Origin: Aspergillus flavus
Taxonomy: Eukaryota > Ascomycota > Eurotiomycetes > Eurotiales > Aspergillaceae
Length of the DNA stretch: 64,000 nucleotides
NCBI RefSeq assembly: GCF_009017415.1
Contig: NC_092410.1
Span: 3,954,859-4,018,858, forward strand
Reading direction: 5' to 3'
Shown here: one piece after another, positions 54,531 through 64,000 of the stretch
How the letters are laid out: every line of letters starts with the position of its first letter
Numbering within the stretch: position 1 is the stretch's first letter
Made by a program: the position numbers and the translations under genes
Notes under the pieces: model-generated
Databases searched by the model: none
Seen by the model: only the letters and a program-made list of their open reading frames with translations
What the model was told of the DNA's origin: nothing

Positions 54531-57490
54531 CTACCCAAATGTCTGCCACCCGTGTTGAAACAAAGCCGAGAGTTCAAGACCAGCAAATTGCTCAAATCCA
54601 GCCTCCACAAAAGACAGGTTATACCAATCATAGTCCTGGGGTCCATCGACATTAACCCCACTAAACAACGGATCGATCGCATTTGCTTCTGCTTCACTTG
54701 CTTCTGCTTCACTTGCTGCTGCCTCGAAACCATTGTCGTTAACATTAGTAGCCAAACGAGAGATCGGTTGAACTACCGACAATGGTCGGTCTTCTGCGGG
54801 GTCATTCACCATACTAGCAACAGGACGTGGCTGATCATTTGGTGGCTCTGTCACTTGACAATATCCTGGTGCGGACATGTGGGGATTTTCTTTATCATTG
54901 CCTGCTTGCGGGCGATTACCTGGATAGATGCATATTAGTTATCAAATCCTGTTTTTCTCTCCATATGGCACGTTGCTGGAGGTTTCTGGTTTAGCTAACA
55001 TACTTCCAATATTCGCCTGTTGATGTAGATTCCGTGTTGAGTGCTTCTGAAATTCTCCTTGCAGTGCAGTATGCAAGATTTCCCACTAAGAGCCAGTTGT
55101 CAACACTCTGCAAAATTCCAGACAGTCGACAACCCCGAGAGACCAGGAAAGTCTTACCGGGCGCTGTAATGCCCTCCAATAAACCCTCTGGATATCAAGT
55201 AGATTCAATATCGATTGCACGGCGCTTAATCTGCAGCTTTGTCCATTCTCATTGCCATTCCCACAGGTTTCGACGCCCAATCCATTCACGTTGATTCCAC
55301 TGCTTCGGCTTGGGCATGAAATTTCCATGAGAAGAAGAACAATACCAACGACAAACGCCGCATAGCTGACAAGAGGAGGTAGAAATGAAACATGACGCTG
55401 CCCGGAGAGATACGGTTCTAATAGGCGACGTAGTAAATCAGCGTGTTCTGCAACAGTTCTTGCGCTTTGCCTCCGGTCGGCTGCCTCTACTGTTTTCTCC
55501 GAGGTGTCTTCATCCGCGATGCCCGAGAATAAGGGCACGATCATTGAATGGATGCTGATTTGGCACTGGTGATAGAGGGCATCGTGCATGATGAGCAGGT
55601 CTTGTTGGTCTTGGGGCGTCTGAGCGCGGTTATAGTTACTCTCGAGATGGGGATGTGAATCGGAGTTTCTATAAGGCTTTGCATCGTCAAATAGTGCGGT
55701 TGCTATTTGAGATAGTTTCAGTCCGGACTCAAATCTTTCCAAGAGTATAGAACCGCTTTTATTGCCTTTGCACAGCAATTGTACCTTTGCCCTGGCAAGT
55801 ACCGCCTAATTAGTTGGTGTTCGCCATATCTCTGGGATAGCGAGGTAGTTCTGCTGACTTACCAGACACCTGCCATTTTAATCAAGATCGCCTGAACTGA
55901 GAGGGGGTTTGTCCCGTGCGGCAGGACGCTCGTATTCCAATTCTCATCCATTATTTCGCCCAGAATTATCCTGTAACCAGACGGCGTGGATCGAATTACC
56001 CCAGGAAGCGGAACCATGGCGACTTCCTGCCAGGAGGATTTGACATATGGCTCTGGCTCCATGACGATGCATGTTGATGTCCAGCAGGCCCAGAAACATC
56101 GCCGGGTGAGCTCCGATTCAAGGCTCAGATCCTGATCAAGATCGACGACACCATTGCGGAACTTCTTGTTATATCCAAGAAGGTGGCACGCGTGAGACGC
56201 TAATGCTATATGAATTTGTTACCGTTGTAGTTCCCCATTAGGCACATATCGCCAGCATCGCGTGGAGTTGGTTATCTGCTGTAATCGACGGATAGAAACT
56301 TACCAAGACAGAGATTGCCCTGATAAGGCTGGCCAATCCCGAACCAATAGTGTTGAAGGCACACAAGCGCTTGAATTATCATGAGAGATGGCCTGTCCAC
56401 GGCCGCAACCATAGCTTCCTTCAATGCAGCTCTCGCCCATGGAAGACCAGAGGAGTGGTATATACTCAGGACTTTCAATTCCGCATTATCTCCAATATTT
56501 TCATTTTCATTGTCTGAATCGCAGGGTTGAAGGAACCTGGAGATATCATGGTAAGCAAAGAAATTCTCTAGTAGAAAGGAACGGTAGCATGGACCACAAT
56601 AGAACCTACAGTGTTGCTAACGCTAGCATGGCTCTAAGAAGAGCGCCATGAAGCTCCTGCTCTAGATATTGTTGAAATAAAACAGGTTTGTGGAATAATA
56701 GAGACGCATTATAGATGCGCGTAAAGTAGAGCTCGAGTAGTGCGAGACAAAGGGCAGTTGGAGGTAGGGGTGGCTGGTCTTGGTCTGGGGTACGTGCTGA
56801 GTCTGTTGGTTTTGCGATGGAGCTCATCGTCCGTAGCTGATTTGGATAAGACTATGAAGATACAAAATCAGGAATCAGCCCAAGGATCTCTGTTATCAAG
56901 CTGCACGAGTCAACTCAGCGTGTACATTGAGCAATACAGGCGTTCCTGTAGCTAGCACTACGGATGCGTCATCTACCACAGTGTCGCTGGGAGGAAGCGG
57001 TATCCCTTCAAGATCCGCATTAAGCCTAACGGGACTTGGGATCGCGCTTTGGCCTTGAGAGATACTGGTCTGGCCCTGCGGTTCAGCCCTCAAAGATGAG
57101 GTCTGTTGCAACGGCGATGACGGATCGCTGTAAGGCTGCTGAAAGGGTGTTCGCCAAGAACGAGTATGTCCCAGCGGATGAGTGCGTTCAGTTGCCCTTG
57201 CTGCAAGCCGAGCACGTTGCGGACGTGGGCGTGGGCCCCGACGATTCGGGGGCGACGGATAGGAACATGTCGCGTCGACTCGCTGGCATCGAGCACACCC
57301 GGGGCGCTCACGGCCACACTTGAGCTAAATATGTAGGATTAATATCAGCAAATTAGGCATATCAAAGTAGGGAAAAGACCAGAGCTGTGATTACCTTCTG
57401 CGTACGACATCGCAAACATGCAGTAATTGACGAGCGATTCCCAGCGCTTGCTTGTCTCTGTCTTTTCTCTTGGGTTTCGGAGGCATCCAT
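54531..57490 (-). CDS. Zn2Cys6 transcription factor with a disrupted or misframed C-terminus
   Basis: Minus-strand gene with exons 57395-57490, 56926-57324, 56610-56851, 56304-56536, 55863-56205, 55158-55791 and 55004-55107. The zinc cluster spans the first intron: CLRCRTQK then LKCGRERPGC and CQRVDATC. The fungal_trans regulatory domain follows (CLALLELYFTRIYNASLLFHKP, GLPWARAALKEAMVAAVDRPSLMI, RRCFWACWTSTCIV), then WLLVGNLAYCTARRISEAL. From the strong splice site at 55003, the only good acceptor (54920) gives a stop at 54916-54918, so the simple model is 684 residues. A 115-codon frame beyond it (54531-54878) looks like a genuine acidic C-terminal tail but is out of phase by one base. The exon 2-3 junction is the least certain. 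Confidence 0.75.
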
Positions 57491-58148
57491 TATCCGGTAT
57501 TCGGTGCTCTTCTATCGCTGCTAATCGGACCGAGCCATGAATTTCAGGGCGAGAGGATCTGAGGACGTCTACGAATACCGAGATATCTTTTTGCCGAGCA
57601 ACTCCCTGCAGTTGGTTCGGGGCTGACATCAAGACATTAGAGAGATTCGGGCCGAATCACATGTACCAATACATAATCTTGCCCTTCAAACAACCCTCAA
57701 CCTCCCTTCAGTGGGAAAATCCTGGTTCGACCTGGCTTCCCTCTCAAGCGCGACCGTGGCACCGCGTGGAGGCAAATAAAAGGAACTCAAAGCCCTACAA
57801 TCCCATTGCTCAGAGGGACAGTAAAATATCATTTAGTCTTTCGCTAGCGGTCAGCAAACCAGGGGTTTCACTCTCACAGTTGAAGCTAACCCCATCCTCA
57901 CTGAAACAGGGGAATCTACCATGCTGTCGCCACCAAAATCAAACTTTAAACGCCAAGTAACTTCGGCTGTGGTCTAGAATACCCCTAATGAAGGCAATTC
58001 TCCGCAAAGGAGATATTTATGCCATGGGGCTACTGGTCTATAAAATGTGCTGTTCTTCACATTATCCTTGAAACAGGTTCAACAAGCATGAATCCCCGAG
58101 CCTCTAAGAATTGAGACATATGGGAAAGAGTACATCATATAACTTGCT
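57491..58148. promoter_or_regulatory. Divergent region between the regulator and a membrane-protein gene
   Basis: 658 bases between opposing starts. No gene or repeated element recognised. Confidence 0.4.
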
Positions 58149-59378
58149 ATGATTTCGATTCCTCCGAATATCGTGGACAGCTGGCCAGCCCCAGCCGCAA
58201 ATCCGGAGACCAGAGGACCCACTTTACCAATCATCGTGTTTACCTTCTACACCCTGGCGGGTATTGTTCTGTGTCTTCGATTCTATGCAAAGATTAGAAT
58301 CTCACATGCCATTTGTGCAGAAGATACTCTCGTTGGCCTTGCAATGGTTAGTCCAGCCGATTAAAGAAAGCCCAGCCGTCTAGCTTCCCAGCGAGGCGCA
58401 CTCGCTCACCTTCCAATCTATGTAGCTTCCAACTACCGGCGTCACTATCGCCGTCTTGCTAAGCAAATGGGAGTATCTACTCGACAGGCATGTGTGGGAT
58501 CTACCTCCAAAGATGTATCGTCCGTCAAACGTGTTGGCCACTATCACTTTCGTTCTTTTCTGTTCGGCGTCTACCTTGGTGAGAGTATCATTTCTTGTCT
58601 TCTATAGACGTCTTATACAGCATCTGCATTGGAGACTTTACATTCGCGTCATCCATGCGACGATTCTCTTTGCGATTGGGCTATATATTGCCTACATCCT
58701 CGGCCTAGTATTTCGGTGCAGGTTCGTGTTATTCGAGTCAAAAGTGCTGGTTCGCCTTGTTGTCTCCGTATATTTGCTCACTGGAGGAAATTTTGATCCC
58801 ACAGTCCATTCAAAGCCGCCTACGACTTCAACCCTCCGTCATTCCGCCCTTCCTATCCACACCACTGTGCGAGCCGCGAGGTACTTATCTTCAGCGGAAG
58901 TACGGTGATGACAATCCTAGACTTTTGGGTGATGCTACTTCCTGGACCCATTGTCTGGCAACTGAACTTACCGACTAAGAGGCGCATTGGTGTGCTAGGC
59001 ATGTTCCTTCTGGGTATGCTCATCTGCGTTTGCGGAGCATTAAAGTCTAACTATATCTTCGGGCTTTTCCACACCTATGACGAGCCGTGGGTTGCTTGTC
59101 CGATCTGGATTCTGTCGGCACTTGAGCTCCATATCGGTATCCTCTGTTCGTCCGTCCCGAGTCTCCGGGTGGTGGCGAGAGAGGGCCTGAGGAAACGTCA
59201 TGAGAACCTCGCTTGTCGACGGGGAAGGCAGAATGGGGGTTCAGGTTCGAGTTCTAGTGATAGTTCGTTGGCTCATACGCATTTGAAACGGTCCATCTTG
59301 CCTTTTCCTCCGTCGACATATCATTGTACGCACTCGGACCAATTGGAATTTTCCGATAGGTCTTTCTCCGATGTTTGA
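58149..59378 (+). CDS. Rhodopsin-domain (SAT4-like) integral membrane protein
   Basis: Three exons, 58149-58346, 58426-58721 and 58805-59378, giving 355 residues. The protein has about seven hydrophobic helices typical of the fungal rhodopsin-domain family found in and near metabolite clusters: LPIIVFTFYTLAGIVLCLRFYAK in helix 1 then ICAEDTLVGLAM, STLVRVSFLVFYRR, and TILDFWVMLLPGPIVWQLNLPTKRRIGVLGMFLLG. PFKAAYDFN after exon 2 corresponds to the RPxxAxWD-like loop. The tail is Ser-rich and cytosolic. No function is established for this family. The second intron was placed by restoring the loop; reading through hits frame loss. Confidence 0.84.
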
Positions 59379-59624
59379 TTCCATCGCTTGTAGATTATAG
59401 TGCGAATTATGGAGCGGCATGCTCGGTTCAAGAGGTTCTCTTCATCCTGTTGCGACCCCAATTCTCGTGCTAAGAGCAACTTCAATGATATGTCCTCGAC
59501 CAGTCATATTTCTAGAGGCCTGAGTGGCAACCCTAACTAAACAAAAGCAACAATCATACATATAGTGGCCCAATGCTTATTGCATTCCCGCTGATATTAA
59601 TCTGCGGTCTCCCCTCGCTCCGTT
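59379..59624. other. Convergent intergenic DNA
   Basis: 3' ends of the membrane-protein gene and the DUF829 pseudogene; no gene. Confidence 0.4.
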
Positions 59625-60602
59625 TCAGCGCTCCGCTTCGAATGAGCGTCCTCCCAAGCGCTCAAAAACCGCCTTCCAGTACTGCTCCGGATGCAGCCTC
59701 ATATGTCCGACATGCGGTAATCCCTCAAACACCCGCAGTTCAGCGCGGTAGCCTAGAGCTTTTGCCTCATCAGCAGCTTGCACTAAGTCTTCCCACCAGA
59801 TTATTTCGTCTTCCCTCGAGTACATATAGAGCCTGTGGGACTCGACGGGCACAACAGCAAGGTCGTTGATAACTCGACTCGCCCATATACCTGACGGTTC
59901 AATTCTGCAGATTTTCTCCCAGGTCCAGTTCGCCCACAGTACCATGTATACAACGGCCTGAACCTGGGTAACCGTGATGAATGGCAGCCACGTGGGGAGG
60001 GACCTCGATGAGAATATTCCCACGGCTATCGCCCATGACTAGCGGCCCACCTGCGTAGCGAAATCCAAACCACCAGGCGTTGAATCGCACACTAACATTG
60101 AGATGGGGAATTTTCGATCAATGCCCTGGCGACACTGATACGCGACTAGCGTGGCGGCAAGGAGAATGGCGCCTGCTATTCGACATTGCGTAGAGTAGGA
60201 TTCGCTCTCGCTCTGGATGCTCTGGTATATTCTTATTCCCATCACCCTTAGCAGTAGCACTGATGTTTCCCTAAAGGTACATCGGGTTGGAAATACTATG
60301 TCAATGACGGGCATCATAGCTTCGATTCTGGATTCATGTCTCTGGGTTACTGCTTGTATGGTACGTGAGAGCACGATGACGATTTTGGCGTGAGGGAAGA
60401 TCTCGTGGTAGCCATCGCTATATTTCGAGACATGTTTGAGCGAGGTGTCGCCTCATCCGAATATCACGACCGACGTCGATTCTTGTCCCTCAGCAAGCGG
60501 TGGACTGGGCGATTCGTCGCATACATGGTGAATATAGACCCGATCTGTTATTGCCGTGAAACCCCTCTGCGCGGCGAATGGCGGTTGTTGCGAAGCTATC
60601 AT
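59625..60602 (-). pseudogene. DUF829 / PaxU-like alpha-beta hydrolase pseudogene
   Basis: Minus-strand relic of a DUF829 (TMEM53/PaxU-like) protein. The start at 60602 reads FTAITDRVYIHHV, then SVVIFG followed by an in-frame TGA where the family has Trp (FGWG). After it come the conserved pieces KHVSKYSDGYHEIFPHAKIV, SRTIQAVTQRHESRIEAMMPV, LLYAMSNS (one frame off), AATLVAYQ and VCDSTPGGLDFATQVGR. A TAG then replaces another Trp, and LYMYSREDEIIWWEDLVQAA and FEGLPHVGHM end the gene. At least two nonsense changes and two frame shifts around 60180-60280 exclude a working product. The family includes proteins encoded in indole-diterpene clusters, so a former metabolite-cluster role is possible. 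Confidence 0.82.
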
Positions 60603-61241
60603 ATTGATTTGACAGTAGGTGGGTGACCAGGCCGAGGGAGCGCAGCGTGTCAAGGAAGTTGCGAAAAGGGAAAAAGAACTCAATCAAGTGTCAAAAATCC
60701 TAGAATGAATCTTCGGCTGTAGAGGGCCGCCGGGTAGTAACGCTATGAATGCATTTTGATGAATAGAGTTTGAGCCTTGGGCTTAGGAGCACAGCACAGA
60801 CAGCAATGCTTTGCTTGAAACTGTGAGCCGCAGCCACCTTAAGCACAGCCTCCCATCACCTGCAATTTAATTAGGTATCACGGGATGTTCAGTGAGATCA
60901 CAGGCTACTCATCCTCGCGACCGATGTCCATTTTCGGCGATGTACATATTATCTTCCCCCGACTACCGAGTCGGGCCGAATCCATCCCCGGGGGCACTTT
61001 CAGTGGTACCACAAGAAAGTCTCCTTGATAGTGAAAATCAAAGTTATGCGACGAATGTCAAGGTTTGCTGCCCTGGAGGTGGTAGTGGTCGAGTGGCCTG
61101 AGAATCAGGAAATGGTGTGTCTAAACTAAGCAAGAAGGGTATAAAGGACGTCAAACGTGCGCCGCATCTCTATCAGAAAATACTCATCCTCTGTACTGCT
61201 TACCATAATCCTTATATAACGCCCTACCATCGTGCTTTATT
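60603..61241. other. Intergenic DNA, promoter of the hydrolase gene
   Basis: No gene seen. TTATATAA at about 61212-61219 lies 25-30 bases before the ATG at 61242, so the transcript leader may be short or another element is used. Confidence 0.45.
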
Positions 61242-62168
61242 ATGCATTCCAACGTCAACTTCTCAAGCGATGGGGAAACCCTCGCCGGTATCCTCTTCCG
61301 TCCCGACCGTGCCGAGGGTAAACTGCCCACTGTAATCTGTGCCGGCGGATGGTGCTACACCAAAGAAATCGTCCTTCCGCACATAGCCAAGATCGTGAAC
61401 GAGGAAGGAGTACAAGTCCTTGCCTTCGATTACGCCGGGTTCGGCGAGAGCTCAGGCGCCCGCCGCCAGCATCTCGATCCGTGGCAGCAGATCTCCGATT
61501 ATCGTAACGCCTTGACCTACGCTGAAAGCCGCGATGATGTGGATGCCTCGCGGCTGGGCTGCCTGGGCATCTCGTACAGCGGTGGCCATGTTCTAATTCT
61601 CGCCGCGATCGACCCGCGTATCAAGTCAATTGTCAGCATTGTCCCGGTTGTCGATGGCTACAACAACCTGCGCCGCGCGCATGGGGAGCGCCGCTTCGCG
61701 GATCTTCAGGCAGCGATCCTCGCAGATCGAAGACAACGTGTAATAACCTCATCTGCTGGCAACAATGGGGGCAATGACGGCACGATTGCAATGGCGTCCC
61801 CGACGCCGTATGATGAGCTCTCTGTCTGGCCTTACCCTCGTGTCCACGAGGTCTTTATGCAAGTGAAGCAAGGCGAGGCTCCCTTGCACGAGCACTGGAG
61901 CACGATGGAATCCGCCGAGCTGCTGTTGAATTACAGCGTTTCGCCTTTTCTTGATCGTATTCTCAACACCCGTGTGATGATGATTGTCGCCGAGGGAGAC
62001 AACATCACGGCCTGGGACTTGGAAATACAAGCCTTTAACCAGATTCCGGCTCCGGGTAAACGGGTCGAGATTTTGCCTGGTGTCAGTCATATGAGCTTGT
62101 ATTCGGACCGCGCAGATACCAACATCGCAGCGGCACATGCGAAAGATTGGTTCTCCAAAACATTGTAG
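61242..62168 (+). CDS. Alpha/beta hydrolase (DLH/YcjY-like), polyketide-transferase-type family
   Basis: Intronless 308-residue cytosolic hydrolase. The fold elements are LPTVICAGGWCYTKE (oxyanion strand), LAFDYAGFGESSGARRQ, the nucleophile elbow GISYSGGH with Ser111, the acid in VAEGDNITAWD and His in PGVSHMSLY. The same family includes acyltransferase-like hydrolases from fungal polyketide clusters as well as simple detoxifying hydrolases, so the reaction cannot be fixed. It is the last gene before the chromosome end, about 1.7 kb from the telomere repeat, with GC-rich normal codon use, unlike the AT-rich DNA that follows. Confidence 0.85.
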   Translation: MHSNVNFSSDGETLAGILFRPDRAEGKLPTVICAGGWCYTKEIVLPHIAKIVNEEGVQVLAFDYAGFGESSGARRQHLDPWQQISDYRNALTYAESRDDVDASRLGCLGISYSGGHVLILAAIDPRIKSIVSIVPVVDGYNNLRRAHGERRFADLQAAILADRRQRVITSSAGNNGGNDGTIAMASPTPYDELSVWPYPRVHEVFMQVKQGEAPLHEHWSTMESAELLLNYSVSPFLDRILNTRVMMIVAEGDNITAWDLEIQAFNQIPAPGKRVEILPGVSHMSLYSDRADTNIAAAHAKDWFSKTL

Positions 62169-62984
62169 AGAAGGACGCACGGGGGTTTGTTCATTCCTCA
62201 GTGCAAAATTGTTTCACATCTGTCCTACGTCATGATATAACTATGCAATTACCATGTCCTCCGGCCTAATCTTGGCTTGATATAAACAACCAGTACGGAA
62301 ACGCCGGTGTCTTTATTATACTAAACCTCCAAAATGACCCCATGCAGATCTATTTCCCAGTTTCCACATGTTGCGCAGGCTACAGGTTTATCTTCTTCCT
62401 TTTCGCTGATTTTAGTTCCTCCGGAGTTCAATTTGCTGAGAGGCCTATTAATTTAAATGTTTATCGTCACATGTTAAGAATGGCCAGTTCATTAATTCGG
62501 CCCGAATATGTAAGCTATGTAAGTCGGAGCGGCGGCGGCCGGTCCGACTTGGTAGCATCGCCATGTTTACCTTTCAACAGCTTTCCATATAGAAAATTTC
62601 TGCATGGGAATCAAGGTGGCATTCGCATCTCCATGTCAGAACAACTTCTAAATCTCTATATTTCGCCGAACTCCTTACATCCTCGCAGCCACCTTCAAAG
62701 TTATTGCTTGACCCACCCCCAATGCTTATCGACCACTTTTTAATATCCAACACGTTGTTCAGCTATAAAGCACTCTAGGCCGCCGGCTATAGTAATTATG
62801 GCGGTGTAGATCTTAGTAAAGTAATAGTAATCTATTTTAAAACCTAGTTGGAAAATAAAGAAGACTGTTACGCCTGGGTATCCGTCCAAGGACTCTACAA
62901 CCAGTTATCTAGTCCAGAAGGGGTGGAGCAAGATAGTGCGTTGGAATTGGGGCACGGCCTGGTTTACGGGCGGGCTGGATTAGA
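62169..62984. other. Intergenic DNA between last gene and AT-rich block
   Basis: Ordinary base composition. A 133-codon plus-strand frame at 62342-62743 has no motif and no promoter features. No helicase or other telomere-linked gene is present. Confidence 0.5.
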
Positions 62985-63869
62985 GTCAATATATATTAGA
63001 ATTACACTTTTTCTATAGACTATTAATAGATTTCCCAATTCGATAGAGGTTATTTTTAGCTAGATTATTTATTAATCTTAACTATATTTACTATCTAATT
63101 TATAAAAAGTTAATTATATAGAATAATATATTATCGTGATTAAAAATTAAAATAAAAAATTTAATTAAAATTAACTATAGTTAATAGAATCTCTTAACTA
63201 TTAATCTTTATTATCTTAATCCCGATCTTAACTATCCCGTAGTACTTAAGAATTATCACTAGTATATAACTAAATAAATTAAATCTTATTATCTAGTAAT
63301 TTTAATAACTATAGATTATTCTACTAATAGAGAGGATAAAGATTAAGATTCTCTATAGAATTAACTAAATATTAGCTAGATTATCTATTTATTTTAATAG
63401 ATTAATATATTACTAGAACTATTTATAATATTAATATATTAATTAAATATTTAAAAATATATAAAAATATTAGTACTAGATCTATAGCTAATTTTAATAT
63501 TTCTATTATAAATAAATAAATTATAAATAGTAAATATAAAATAAAACTAAGCTACAGTAATTATATATTATGATCTATTAATAATAGATCTTTTTAATAT
63601 ATATAAAGTTCTATTATATTTATATCTATAAAAATAAAATAGAGCTATATATTTCTATATTAATTAAATAAATAAATATAATAATTATAATAGTATAATA
63701 AATAGTTAATAAAATATAGATCTAGATCTAGATTTTATTTAATAATAAAAAGAATATCTATAATACTAATCTATAGCTATAGATAATTTATTAAATATAG
63801 TATTTATAAAATTTTATTATATTAAATAATTTAAAAATATTATATATATTAATAGAAGTTTTATTATTT
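62985..63869. repeat. Extremely AT-rich subtelomeric block
   Basis: About 880 bases of mostly A and T with few G or C. TpA is everywhere, whereas CpA and TpG are rare, the dinucleotide bias left by repeat-induced point mutation. The composition change near 62985-63060 is abrupt. No coding signal remains, and the original element cannot be identified. It directly abuts the telomere array. Confidence 0.8.
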
Positions 63870-64000
63870 AACATTAGGGTCAACATTAGGGTCAACATTA
63901 GGGTCAACATTAGGGTCAACATTAGGGTCAACATTAGGGTCAACATTAGGGTCAACATTAGGGTCAACATTAGGGTCAACATTAGGGTCAACATTAGGGT
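63870..64000 (+). repeat. Telomere repeat array (TTAGGGTCAACA)n
   Basis: From 63874 ten perfect copies of TTAGGGTCAACA follow, plus a partial seven bases at the window edge; 63870-63873 are a partial copy. The G-rich strand runs 5'->3' toward the right edge, as required for a right-hand chromosome end. The 12-base unit is the one described for Aspergillus oryzae, not the plain TTAGGG of A. nidulans. Confidence 0.97.

Noticed and set aside
55034..57323. Several plus-strand frames over the third Zn2Cys6 gene
   Set aside because: Antisense shadows of exons with clear regulator motifs on the minus strand.
62342..62743. 133-codon frame near the telomere
   Set aside because: No motif or gene-like composition; normal chance length.
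63791..63994. MLTLMLT-repeat frame at the chromosome end
   Set aside because: It is the minus-strand translation of the telomere array, not a gene.
1..64000. tRNA genes, CRISPR arrays, intact transposons
   Set aside because: None found: no cloverleaf-like A/B boxes, no regular spaced repeats, no transposase, integrase or reverse-transcriptase motifs; CRISPR is not expected in a fungus.

Overview
The window is the end of a filamentous ascomycete chromosome, almost certainly Aspergillus. Genes carry short GT-AG introns of about 46 to 90 bases, the families are typical of Eurotiales, and a dispersed 5S rRNA gene lies at 30.8 kb. The last 131 bases are tandem copies of TTAGGGTCAACA, the 12-base telomere repeat known from Aspergillus oryzae. 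The right edge is therefore the physical chromosome end, preceded by about 0.9 kb of extremely AT-rich, RIP-like DNA. All exon boundaries were worked out by hand from splice signals, frame and family conservation.

Layout. 0-1.7 kb: a sugar-porter transporter. 1.7-7.9 kb: a gene-poor stretch with decayed non-ribosomal peptide synthetase (NRPS) pieces. 7.9-10.1 kb: two secreted polysaccharide-degrading enzymes, a GH75 chitosanase and a PL7 lyase. 10.7-16.4 kb: three co-oriented metabolic genes (a PLP fold-III D-amino-acid enzyme, a saccharopine-dehydrogenase-like reductase and a flavin amine oxidase), with repeated CCGCGG palindromes upstream of the last two. 17.0-17.3 kb: a small three-exon gene for a six-cysteine CS-alpha-beta defensin. 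17.9-32 kb: housekeeping-like genes (dynamin-like GTPase, hotdog thioesterase, thioredoxin-fold protein, S9 peptidase, F-box protein, small mitochondrial-type protein, SDR), then the 5S gene and a secreted protein made of three cysteine-rich repeats.

34.2-44.2 kb looks like a plant cell-wall sugar module: a sugar transporter divergent from a GH78 alpha-L-rhamnosidase, a secreted GH51 alpha-L-arabinofuranosidase, and a Zn2Cys6 regulator. The enzymes would release rhamnose and arabinose from pectin side chains, the transporter would import the sugar, and the regulator could control the set; that link is inferred from position only. A DUF3632 gene and a secreted guanyl-RNase-type protein follow.

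47-64 kb is subtelomeric accessory DNA. It mixes intact genes (two Zn2Cys6 regulators, a DUF1254-type protein, a rhodopsin-like membrane protein, an alpha/beta hydrolase) with decayed ones: an ITExVVxAAA-repeat relic, a fragment of a multidrug-type transporter, and a DUF829 (PaxU-like) pseudogene with two in-frame stops and apparent frameshifts. The most notable finds are the defensin gene, the triple-repeat cysteine-rich secreted protein, the three-gene D-amino-acid/amine cluster with shared palindromes, and the transition-type decay toward the telomere.
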